Assembly: GCF_024171525.1 (NCBI RefSeq)
Contig: NZ_JALJZY010000004.1
Location: forward strand, 1 to 64,000
From: Neisseriaceae bacterium HSC-16F19
GTDB taxonomy: Bacteria; Pseudomonadota; Gammaproteobacteria; Burkholderiales; Neisseriaceae
Direction of reading: 5' to 3'
Length of the DNA stretch: 64,000 bases
Within the stretch, counting starts at the first letter, position 1. Each line of letters opens with the position of its first letter. Positions 1 to 9,978 of the stretch are shown piece after piece. The notes under the pieces were generated by a model, which was not told the DNA's origin, did not search any database, and saw nothing but the letters and a program-made list of their open reading frames with translations. The translations under genes and the position numbers were made by a program.

Positions 1-118
1 GGACAAGCAAAACAGGCTAATATCTACGTTGCGTGCTCTTACGCGACTAGGTCGGATCCAACTCTGTTTTGCTTTGGAAACCCTGTTTGGTCAGAGACAA
101 GCAGGGTTTTCTTTTACA
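1..118 (+). other. Possible structured RNA 3' end with intrinsic terminator
   Basis: No gene can be read here. The stretch folds well on paper: AGCAAAACAG near position 6 pairs with CTGTTTTGCT near 63, enclosing a GCGT/ACGC hairpin around 35-48. A second hairpin, AAACCCTG (about 78) with CAGGGTTT (about 102), is followed by a T-rich tract, as in an intrinsic terminator. It may be the end of a small RNA or the trailer of a gene lying before the window. The RNA reading is inference. Confidence 0.35.
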
Positions 119-130
119 CCCGTATCATAC

Positions 131-210
131 AAGGTCGGATACTTGTATCCGACAAAAAAACATACCGTGCAGCAATACGGTGGGATGTCGGATACAAGTA
201 TCCGACCTAC
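131..210. repeat. REPIN-like doublet, TCGGATAC family
   Basis: Two facing hairpins, each with arms TCGGATAC/GTATCCGA, are separated by about 35 bases and end in CTAC. The left GTAG foot is degraded to AAGG. The same family recurs at 3023, 31277, 43872 and 44145. Beyond it, up to the exporter gene's stop at 304, there is only an inverted uptake-sequence pair. Confidence 0.75.
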
Positions 211-303
211 GGCTCCTGCCTGAAAATCGTGTTCCCCATTTCAGGCAGCCTGCAACACTTCAAAACGCTTGCCATCATCTGCCCAGCCCCTTATTTTCCA
301 TAC

Positions 304-1515
304 TCAAACAGACCGTGTCTTAGGCAGCAATGCCGTCATCAGCCCCAGCAAGGGCAGGAAAGACACAAAATGAAACACCCACACAATACCGTGCATATCG
401 GCCAGTTTGCCCAAACCTGCGGCACCCAGGCCGCCGATGCCGAACATCAAACCGAACATCACGCCGGAGACCATGCCTACGCGGCCGGGCACGGCTTCTT
501 GGGCGTAGACCACCAGCGCCGCAAAGGCGGAGGACATAATCAAACCGATGGCCACCGCCAGCACCGCCGTCCACAATAAACCGGCATGGGGCAGAGCCAG
601 CGCAAAGGGCGCCACGCCCAAGAAAGAAATCCAAATCACCGCCTTGCGGCCGATGCGGTCGCCCACGGGGCCGCCCGCAAACGTGCCTGCCGCCACCGCC
701 GCCAGAAACACAAACAGAAACAGCTGGCTGTCGGCCACCGTCAATTGGAAACGCTCGATCAGGTAAAAAGTGAAGTAATTGGTAAACGCGGCGATGTACA
801 CAAATTTGGCAAACATCAGCACGGCAATCACCACCATGGCGCGGATGACACCGGCACGCCTCAAACCTTGGCCGCGCGTGCCCGCCAGCCCGGCCAGCTG
901 CGTCTTGCCGTGGCGCACATTCCATAGTGTGATGCGCCACAATACGCACACCGCAGCCGCCGCCACGAGCATAAACCAGGCCACGGCGGGTTGTCCGTGC
1001 GGAATCACGATGGCTGCGGTCAGCAAAGGGCCGATGGCCGACCCGGCATTGCCGCCGACCTGAAACGCAGATTGCGCGGTGCCGAAGCGTCCGCCCGAAG
1101 CCAGACGCGCCACCCGCGAGGCTTCGGGATGGAAGGTGGCCGAACCGACACCAATCACCGCCGAAGCCGCCAGCAGCAGCGGGAAACTGTTGGCACTGGC
1201 GAGCAAGCCGATGCCGACCAAAGTGACGCACATGCCCGCAGGCAGCAGATAGGGCATGGGGCGTTTGTCGGTATACAAGCCCACCCACGGCTGCAACAGC
1301 GATGCGGTCACTTGGTAAACCAAGGCAATCAGGCCGATTTGGCCGAAACTCAAGGCGTATTCGGCCTTGAGCAGCGGAAAAATGGCCGGCAGCATGGCTT
1401 GAATCAAATCATTGAGCAGATGGGCAAAGGCGGCGGCGCCGACGATGCGCACCACAAAACCTTGCGGCTTGGCGGCGGGTTCGGATATTTCCAAGCGGGC
1501 GGTTTGTTCGGACAT
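304..1515 (-). CDS. MFS exporter, fosmidomycin-resistance (Fsr) type
   Basis: This 403-residue protein is a twelve-helix major facilitator of the Fsr branch. It resembles E. coli Fsr in the motif HLLNDLIQAMLPAIFPLL near the first helix, in TDKRPMPYLLP after helix 2, and in the FHPEASRVAR...SAFQVGGNAGS stretch. Fsr-type pumps export small drugs and metabolites across the inner membrane; the substrate here is unknown. I chose the ATG at 1515 because the open frame upstream runs antisense through the AraC gene and gives no transporter-like sequence. It is transcribed divergently from the AraC regulator, with 99 bases between the starts, so regulation by that protein is likely but inferred. Confidence 0.88.
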   Translation of the reverse strand: MSEQTARLEISEPAAKPQGFVVRIVGAAAFAHLLNDLIQAMLPAIFPLLKAEYALSFGQIGLIALVYQVTASLLQPWVGLYTDKRPMPYLLPAGMCVTLVGIGLLASANSFPLLLAASAVIGVGSATFHPEASRVARLASGGRFGTAQSAFQVGGNAGSAIGPLLTAAIVIPHGQPAVAWFMLVAAAAVCVLWRITLWNVRHGKTQLAGLAGTRGQGLRRAGVIRAMVVIAVLMFAKFVYIAAFTNYFTFYLIERFQLTVADSQLFLFVFLAAVAAGTFAGGPVGDRIGRKAVIWISFLGVAPFALALPHAGLLWTAVLAVAIGLIMSSAFAALVVYAQEAVPGRVGMVSGVMFGLMFGIGGLGAAGLGKLADMHGIVWVFHFVSFLPLLGLMTALLPKTRSV

Positions 1516-1614
1516 AGATGGCTCGAAAAATAAAGATTTCACTAAGGCCGCAGGATACGGTTTTCTGTTTTGTCTGTCTTGCGCCTGTTGGACAAAAATT
1601 GTAGAGTTTCGGAC

Positions 1615-2388
1615 ATGAGCCGACACATTCCGCAAAAATACCTCGATTTCCACGACCGCCCGCGCCCGCTGGTGGCCATGGAAAACCGTTGGTCGTCCGG
1701 CACGTCTACCGGCTGGCATGCCCATCCGCGGGCGCAATTGCTGTACGCCACCGAAGGCGTGATGGTGATACACGCCGACAGCGGCGCGTGGGTGGTGCCG
1801 CCCAACCGCGCCTTGTGGATGGTGGCCGGGCTGCGCCACACCGTCACCATGTCCGGCGATGTGCTGATGCGCACCGCCTATGTGGACCAAACCGCCATCC
1901 CCGATTTGCCCGCAGAAAGCTGCGTCATCAATGTATCGCCGCTGATGCGCGAATTGCTGGTGGAAGCCGTGCGCCTGCCGCCCGAAGGCGAGTTGTCGCC
2001 GCGCGACCGGCGCCTGATTGCGCTGCTCACCGACGAATTGCGCGCCGCCAATACGCTGGCGCTGCATCTGTCCATGCCCGAAGACGACAGGCTGCGCCCC
2101 ATTTGCGAAGCCCTGATGGCACGGCCCGACGACCCGGTCAGCGCCGACGAGTGGGCGCACAGCATAGGCGTGAGCGCGCGCACGCTGCAACGCCTGTTTG
2201 CCCACAGCACCGGCATGACGTTTTCCCGCTGGCGCGAACAGGCCCGGCTTCTGGCCGCCTTAAGCGCCATCGCCCGCGGCGACAAGCTCATAGACGTGGC
2301 GCTTGGCTGCGGCTATGCCAGCCACAGCGCCTTTAGCGCCATGTTCCGCCGCCATTTCGGCGTGCCGCCTTCGGCGTTTTATCCGTAG
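1615..2388 (+). CDS. AraC-family transcriptional regulator
   Basis: This 257-residue regulator has an N-terminal cupin-like sensor (about residues 20-110, with HAHPRAQLLYATEG as the metal-site-like stretch) and a C-terminal double helix-turn-helix of the AraC type (about 180-257, with GVSARTLQRLF and ALGCGYASHSAFSAMFRRHFG). The layout is that of NimR-type regulators, which commonly control a divergent MFS exporter, exactly the arrangement seen here. An in-frame codon upstream at 1570 would add 15 residues. I prefer the ATG at 1615 because MSRHIPQKYLDFHDR is a natural N-terminus for this subfamily. The effector is unknown. Confidence 0.88.
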   Translation: MSRHIPQKYLDFHDRPRPLVAMENRWSSGTSTGWHAHPRAQLLYATEGVMVIHADSGAWVVPPNRALWMVAGLRHTVTMSGDVLMRTAYVDQTAIPDLPAESCVINVSPLMRELLVEAVRLPPEGELSPRDRRLIALLTDELRAANTLALHLSMPEDDRLRPICEALMARPDDPVSADEWAHSIGVSARTLQRLFAHSTGMTFSRWREQARLLAALSAIARGDKLIDVALGCGYASHSAFSAMFRRHFGVPPSAFYP

Positions 2389-2445
2389 TTTGGGCTGCCT
2401 GAAAAACTGTATCCCAAGTTTCAGGCAGCGCAGCCTTGATATGCC

Positions 2446-2468
2446 GTAGATCGGCTCTCCGAGCCGAC
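2446..2468. repeat. Single REP hairpin, TCGGCTC family
   Basis: A lone half-element with foot GTAG and palindrome TCGGCTCTCCGAGCCGA. Full doublets of this family occur at 19179, 30083 and 51721. Just upstream, 2394-2428 holds an inverted pair of uptake sequences that could fold as a weak terminator for the AraC gene. Confidence 0.7.
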
Positions 2469-2628
2469 ACAGATGTTTTATTACTGCTCGTCCGGTTTAT
2501 GATGCTCCAAAAGATAAATGTGCCGAAACACACATGATGAGCCAACACAAAAGCCAAAGAATGACAGGCCCTGCCCATATTTCACGCCAATTCGCAAACA
2601 TCAATCCGCCACGAGGTGATACAGCACA

Positions 2629-2943
2629 ATGCAGACTTTGATTGAGCAATTTGCCGCCCAAACGGTGTTGATGCGAGGTTTGGCGGACAGACTTGGCTAC
2701 CCAAACTTTGCGCATATGATGACCAATACGCTTTCGTCGCTGCACGATACGCACTTAAGCGAACGTGAGCGGCTACAACGCGCTTACGATGCGTCACGCA
2801 TCTTTGGCGGGATGGGATCGTGGAATGACAGCGTGCCGGTTACCGCTTTTGAGATGGGCATCAGTGATGAATTTGATCAGACAACGGAGCGCTTTTGGGC
2901 CGTGCGTACCGCCGTACGTGTCGCATTGGAACGGCGGATATAA
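2629..2943 (+). CDS. Small protein of unknown function
   Basis: This open frame encodes a 104-residue soluble, slightly acidic protein beginning MQTLIEQFAAQ, with a central HDTHLSERERLQRAYD helix-like stretch and a conserved-looking GGMGSWNDSVP segment. A GAGGTGA ribosome-binding site lies about ten bases before the ATG. The GGMGSWND context reminds me of small DUF proteins found beside bacterial immunity genes, but I cannot assign a family. No signal peptide or membrane segment is visible. It stands alone between repeats, and the next gene is tmRNA. Confidence 0.6.
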   Translation: MQTLIEQFAAQTVLMRGLADRLGYPNFAHMMTNTLSSLHDTHLSERERLQRAYDASRIFGGMGSWNDSVPVTAFEMGISDEFDQTTERFWAVRTAVRVALERRI

Positions 2944-3022
2944 CGGGAGCTTGCTCTTGGTCGTGGGTATTGGACTGTGTTTTTGAATGTGCATCACAGT
3001 TACGCAACTTGGGTCGAAGTCT

Positions 3023-3103
3023 GTAGGTCGGATACTTATATCCGACAAAAAACCATACCGTGCAGCAATGCGCTTGGATGTCGGATACAAGTATCCGACC
3101 TAC
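3023..3103. repeat. REPIN doublet, TCGGATAC family
   Basis: GTAGGTCGGATACTTATATC opens the left hairpin and the right hairpin closes with CTAC at 3103. The loop text between the hairpins (CATACCGTGCAGCAAT) matches the copy at 131-210, so the two are recent relatives. Confidence 0.8.
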
Positions 3104-3117
3104 GGCTGCTTTAGTGG

Positions 3118-3192
3118 GTAGGGTGGGCATTCCTGCCCACCATTGTAGGCGGATAGCCAATAATGTTTGATGGGCAAGAATGCCCATCCTAC
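3118..3192. repeat. REPIN doublet, GGTGGGC family
   Basis: Two facing hairpins of GGTGGGC/GCCCACC type with GTAG and CTAC ends. This is the family that fills the hsd locus. Positions 3219-3254 then hold a short repeat (GTCATCCTGCGCTCGAGTC and its partner arm) that reappears near 18250-18310 and 43852. With these, the 410 bases between the small gene and tmRNA are accounted for, apart from the tmRNA promoter. Confidence 0.75.
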
Positions 3193-3334
3193 GGCTACGC
3201 TGCGCGAGAATGACCCGGTGCCGTCATCCTGCGCTCGAGTCGCAGGATCTTGCTTGAACTCTGATAACAACAAATCATCAACAGCAAGCACTTTTCAGGC
3301 AGCCCCCGCAGTTCCCATCCGCCCTGAAAGCCCG

Positions 3335-3340
3335 TATAAT
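3335..3340 (+). promoter_or_regulatory. -10 box of the tmRNA promoter
   Basis: A perfect TATAAT lies 14 bases before the first base of mature tmRNA. No good -35 hexamer is visible 17 bases upstream (TTCCCA at best). Confidence 0.6.
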
Positions 3341-3354
3341 CACCCTTCCTATCT

Positions 3355-3715
3355 GGGGGCGACCTTGGTTTCGACGGGGGTTGCGAAGCAGATGCGGGCA
3401 TACCGGGGTCTCAGATTCCCGTAAAACACTGAATTTAAATAGTCGCAAACGACGAATCTTACGCACTGGCCGCTTAAGGCCTGCCGTTGCAACAGTTGGC
3501 CGATGGGCTGTGCAGGGTAACACCTGCGGCAACGTCAATTACATTGGCTGGTTTCGTGCCGGGTTACTTGGTACGGAATAAGATTTAAGGTAACTGGTTT
3601 TCAGGCAGCCTGTCTGTCGGCGGTCTGGGAACAAGATTCAGTAGGCAAGACTAAGTATGTAGAACGCTTTGTAGAGGACTTTCGGACGGGGGTTCGATTC
3701 CCCCCGCCTCCACCA
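3355..3715 (+). ncRNA. ssrA: tmRNA (transfer-messenger RNA)
   Basis: tmRNA rescues stalled ribosomes by acting as tRNA-Ala and then as a short message that adds a degradation tag. The 5' end GGGGGCG pairs with CGCCTCC before the encoded 3' CCA. The typical GACGGGGGTTGCGAA start and the T-arm GGGGGTTCGATTCCCC are both present. The tag frame at 3445-3477 reads ANDESYALAA-stop, one residue away from the tag I recall for Neisseria (ANDETYALAA). An uptake sequence, TTTTCAGGCAGCCT, lies inside the RNA at about 3598-3611, between the tag and the 3' tRNA-like part. Processing would occur at both ends. No SmpB gene is in the window. Confidence 0.97.
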
Positions 3716-3727
3716 GACAAGAGCATT

Positions 3728-3762
3728 AAGGGCTGCCTGAAATTCAGGCAGCCCTTTGCTTT
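3728..3762 (+). terminator. Terminator after tmRNA built from an inverted uptake-sequence pair
   Basis: AAGGGCTGCCTGAA and TTCAGGCAGCCCTT form a near-perfect hairpin followed by TTGCTTTATTTT. Paired uptake sequences used as terminators are a known neisserial habit. Confidence 0.8.
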
Positions 3763-3793
3763 ATTTTGCGTATACATATCTGATCTGAGGTGA

Positions 3794-6850
<3,057 letters not shown>

Positions 6851-6869
6851 GATTTCCTTAACCTTGCTT

Positions 6870-7488
6870 GTAGGGTGGGCTTTTAAGCCCACCGCTTGTT
6901 TGCGTAACGTTGCCCGCGTGGGCATAAATGCCCACCCTACAGACCGTACATCAATTTTGCCGGTAACTGCGTTGGTTTTGTAGGGTGGGCTTTTAAGCCC
7001 ACCGCTTGTTTGCGTAATGTCATCCGCGTGGGCTTTTAAGCCCACCGTTGCCCCCACCATTGTTTGCATGGGCATTCATGTTGTTGCCCGCGTGGGCATA
7101 AATGCCCACCCTACAGACCGTACATCAATTTTGCCGGTCACGGCATTGGTTTTGTAGGGTGGGCTTTTAAGCCCACCGCTTGTTTGCGTAATGTTATCCG
7201 TGTGTGCATTCATGTTGTTGTCCGCGTGGGCTTAAAAGCCCACCCTACAGACCGTACATCAATTTTGCCGGTAACTGCGTTGGTTTTGTAGGGTGGGCTT
7301 TAAGCCCACCGCATGTCTGTGTAATGTTGCCCGCGTGGGCTTTTAAGCCCACCGTTGCCCCCACCATTGTTTGCATGGGCATTCATGTTGTTGTCCGCGT
7401 GGGCTTTTAAGCCCACCGCTTGTTTGCGTAATGTTATCCGTGCGTGCATCAATGCCGTCATCCGCGTGGGCTTAAAAGCCCACCCTAC
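6870..7488. repeat. REP/REPIN array, hsdR-RAYT interval
   Basis: This gap of about 620 bases contains no gene. It is filled with GTAGGGTGGGC...CTAC hairpins (centres AAAA, TTTTAA, ATTTAT or ATAAAT). Between them lie three copies (starting 6949, 7123 and 7257) of CATCAATTTTGCCGGT plus about 12 bases, which is the reverse complement of the 3' coding end of hsdS. Filler segments such as GCTTGTTTGCGTAATGT recur several times. The last hairpin ends on the RAYT stop codon. Confidence 0.9.
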
Positions 7489-8015
7489 GGGTTTTCGTTG
7501 CCAAATTCATATTCAACATCAATGCCCCAGTCGGGGGATAGTATCCCTTCGAGCACATAGCGGTGGAAAGACGAGTATTCCCAATCCGCGCATCGGCTGA
7601 CCCATCCGTGCTTGACCGGGTTGTAATGAATGTAGTCAATGCATTTTTCCATTTCTTCCTGGCTGCGAATCACATGTTCCCAATAACGCCGCTGCCAAAT
7701 GCCTTTTTCACGGTGTTTGATTTTACTGGCGCTGCGTGGCATCTCCAGATGAAGTGCATGAGAGAAATATTGCTTAATCAGACGCCAGCGCAGCGGGTAA
7801 TCGGTATCTCCTTCCGGCAGTGTCCAGATGGCGTGCATATGGTCGGGCAGGACACAGATGGCCACCGTTTCAAAAGGATGTTGCCGGAGAACGCGCTGAT
7901 AAGCGCGACGCAGTCCGGTAATGTGGTCGGTTAACAGCGTCTGACGGCGGTCGGCAAGCGCAACGGTAAAAAAGTACGAAGCATTTTCAACAAACAACCT
8001 GCGGTAATTGGACAT
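7485..8015 (-). CDS. REP-associated tyrosine transposase (RAYT)
   Basis: This 176-residue single-domain Y1 HUH nuclease belongs to the IS200/IS605-related transposases that recognise and move REP hairpins. The metal-binding H59-M60-H61 lies in the motif LPDHMHAIW, and the likely catalytic tyrosine is Y128 in DYIHYNPVKHG. GGAGGATAT precedes the ATG at 8015. It is bounded on both sides by REP hairpins with GTAG feet: one begins at 8025 and the other supplies the TAG stop. RAYTs are vertically kept, domesticated transposases that rarely move themselves. It probably maintains the GTAG repeats of this genome, which is inference from family knowledge and placement. Confidence 0.93.
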   Translation of the reverse strand: MSNYRRLFVENASYFFTVALADRRQTLLTDHITGLRRAYQRVLRQHPFETVAICVLPDHMHAIWTLPEGDTDYPLRWRLIKQYFSHALHLEMPRSASKIKHREKGIWQRRYWEHVIRSQEEMEKCIDYIHYNPVKHGWVSRCADWEYSSFHRYVLEGILSPDWGIDVEYEFGNENP

Positions 8016-8024
8016 ATATCCTCC

Positions 8025-8734
8025 GTAGGGTGGGCATTTATGCCCACCAATGTGTGTTTGCGCACATCAATTTTACCGGTGACGGCATTGGTTTGTGGGT
8101 TGGGTTTGTGCGGTGGGTTGTAGGGTGGGCTTTTAAGCCCACCGTTGCCCCACCGTTCACCCCCGCCATTGTTTGCATGGGCATAAATGCCGAATCCGCG
8201 TGGGCATAAATGCCCACCCTACAGGCTGCACATCAATTTTGCCGGTGACGGCATTGGTTTGTGGGTTGGGCTTTGTAGGGTGGGCTTTTAAGCCCACCGT
8301 TCACCCCCGCCATTGTTTGCATGGGCAAAATGCCGAATCCGCGTGGGCATAAATGCCCACCCTACAGGCTGCACATCAATTTTGCCGGTGACGGCGTTGG
8401 TTTTGTAGGGTGGGAATTTATGCCCACCAATGCGTGTTCGCGCACATCGATTTTTCCGGTGACGGCGTTGGTTTTGTAGGGTGGGCATTTATGCCCACCA
8501 ATGCGTGTTCGCGCACATCGATTTTTCCGGTTGCGGCATTGGTTTTGTAGGGTGGGCTTTTAAGCCCACCAATGTGTGTTCGCGCACATCGATTTTTCCG
8601 GTTGCGGCATTGGTTTTGTAGGGTGGGCTTTTAAGCCCACCAATGTGTGTTCGCGCACATCGATTTTGCCGGTTGCGGCATCATCCGCGTGGGCATAAAT
8701 GCCGAATCCGCGTGGGCATAAATGCCCACCCTAC
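8025..8734. repeat. REP/REPIN array, RAYT-hsdS interval
   Basis: This gene-free stretch of about 700 bases is made of GTAGGGTGGGC hairpins, mostly alternating with copies of the hsdS 3' end (starting 8065, 8231, 8374, 8445, 8516, 8587 and 8658; the native one starts at 8745). The first part (8025-8370) is irregular and the second is a clean tandem array. The last CTAC (8731-8734) contains the hsdS stop codon. Confidence 0.92.
8374..8728. repeat. Tandem array of five 71-base units
   Basis: Units start at 8374, 8445, 8516, 8587 and 8658, each exactly 71 bases apart. Each is CATC(A/G)ATTTT(T/G)CCGGT (hsdS tail), a GTAGGGTGGGC hairpin and AATG(C/T)GTGTTCGCGCA; the last unit is truncated. The unit joins a host gene fragment to a REP and was amplified as a block. 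The spacers are not unique, so this is not a CRISPR array. Confidence 0.9.
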
Positions 8735-9978
8735 AGGCTGCGTACATCAATCTTGCCGGTGACGGCGTTGGTAATCAGTGCGGCGCGGTATTCGTTAAGG
8801 CGGTTGATGGCTTCGTTTATCTTCTGTGCTTGCCCGTCAAATTGTTTGGTTTGGAAATCAAGGAAATTGGCAATAGCTTCTTGTTCTTTAATGTCTGGTA
8901 ATAAAACAGGAAGATTTCCAATGAAATCCCAGTTTGCGCGCGGCATTTTGCTGCCATAGGTTGATGAGTCAACAATGTCGATAAAGTCGCGGGACAGCAT
9001 ATAGAATTTCAAAAATTTCGAATGCAATTCTTTTTTGCTTCTAATGACGAGCGCCTCGCTTGTAATTAAACCGTCTTGTTCGGCCAAATGAACTTTTGCA
9101 AGATAAGGGCGCAATTTTCCAAAAAGAACGTCTCCGCTTGAAAAGGAAGAAGCCAAGCCTTCGCTATTGCTAATTTCTCCGTCAATTTTTCTACCGGTCC
9201 ATGATTCGATATGTTCAAGGCCGATATATGGCAAAGATGAATCATCAGCGCTGATTTTTATGTTTATCAGGTCGGTGGCAAACTTCAGCCGTTTGGCCTC
9301 CCAATGCGCCGGTATTTCTCCAAGCCAAGCCACGCCCGAATCTTTCATCGGGGCGCCGGGGTTCAGGCCGTTGGTGACGGCGTGGCTGATCAGGGCGGTG
9401 CGTTTTTCCGCCAGTTTGTCGAGCAGGGCGCGTTTTTTGGCAATCAGCGCATCGATTTGCGCGGTCTTGTGGTCAAGAAAACGGGCGATGGTTTGTTGTT
9501 CTTCGAGTGGTGGAACTGGGAGCTTGATTGCTGCAAGGCTTTGACGCGGAAGCTCCATAAAGGTTGTTCCTTGCCCGTGGCTTACCAATATTGGTTTTGC
9601 TGCGATTGATGCGTAGTACCAGTAATCAGGGTTCCCTTCCATGGGTTCTAGTAGTCGGCAGCCTTGATTAACGCAAGCTGGGATAGTGGTTTTGGCTAGA
9701 TGGCCAATAGGCGCTCTTGTGGAAAGCGCAATGCTTCCAGCAGGTGCAAGTGATACACCAGAATTTTCATATCCTTGCGGCGTTATTTTTCTTCGACTTT
9801 CGGAAATTTCCTTGTTCTCATTGTGGCCCAAGTCTTCAGGCGTAATCCAGTTAATGTCACCGTTCCAGAACTCTGGCTCACCACTCTTTGGGGTAGCACC
9901 ATTGTGGATTTTGAAGATATGGCGAATTTGTTTGAAACTCCATCCGCTCGGTAGAGTGTCCGTCCACTGTGTTTCCAT
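8731..9978 (-). CDS. hsdS: Type I restriction-modification specificity subunit S
   Basis: HsdS reads the bipartite DNA target for both methylation and restriction. The 415-residue product has two target-recognition domains (about 1-150 and 205-350). Each is followed by a helical spacer, PPLEEQQTIARFLDHKTAQIDAL and the similar KEQEAIANFLDFQTKQFDGQ, as in the two-half HsdS architecture. The C-terminus TNAVTGKIDVRSL is the usual family ending. The ATG at 9978 shares its A with the hsdM stop (TGATG) and has GGAGG seven bases upstream; a GTG one codon earlier is the alternative. The stop codon TAG is part of a REP foot. Fragments of this 3' end are copied ten times downstream. Confidence 0.95.
   Translation of the reverse strand: METQWTDTLPSGWSFKQIRHIFKIHNGATPKSGEPEFWNGDINWITPEDLGHNENKEISESRRKITPQGYENSGVSLAPAGSIALSTRAPIGHLAKTTIPACVNQGCRLLEPMEGNPDYWYYASIAAKPILVSHGQGTTFMELPRQSLAAIKLPVPPLEEQQTIARFLDHKTAQIDALIAKKRALLDKLAEKRTALISHAVTNGLNPGAPMKDSGVAWLGEIPAHWEAKRLKFATDLINIKISADDSSLPYIGLEHIESWTGRKIDGEISNSEGLASSFSSGDVLFGKLRPYLAKVHLAEQDGLITSEALVIRSKKELHSKFLKFYMLSRDFIDIVDSSTYGSKMPRANWDFIGNLPVLLPDIKEQEAIANFLDFQTKQFDGQAQKINEAINRLNEYRAALITNAVTGKIDVRSL

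Noticed and set aside
1516..2205. A 230-codon upstream extension of the Fsr-like exporter
   Set aside because: It lies antisense to the AraC gene, which is clearly real, and has no membrane or transporter features.
6851..7075. A 75-codon N-terminal extension of HsdR
   Set aside because: It consists of translated REP hairpins and hsdS-tail repeats (VGLKAHP, GWAFMPT). The Shine-Dalgarno supports ATG 6850.
8288..8488. Small open frames with peptides such as GWAFMPT, GHKCPPY or NAVTGKIDV in the repeat arrays
   Set aside because: They are translations of REP hairpins and hsdS-end copies, with no ribosome-binding sites.
8374..8728. Resemblance to a CRISPR array (regular 71-base spacing)
   Set aside because: Every part of the unit repeats, including the spacers. 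The unit is a REP plus hsdS tail, and no cas genes are in the window.
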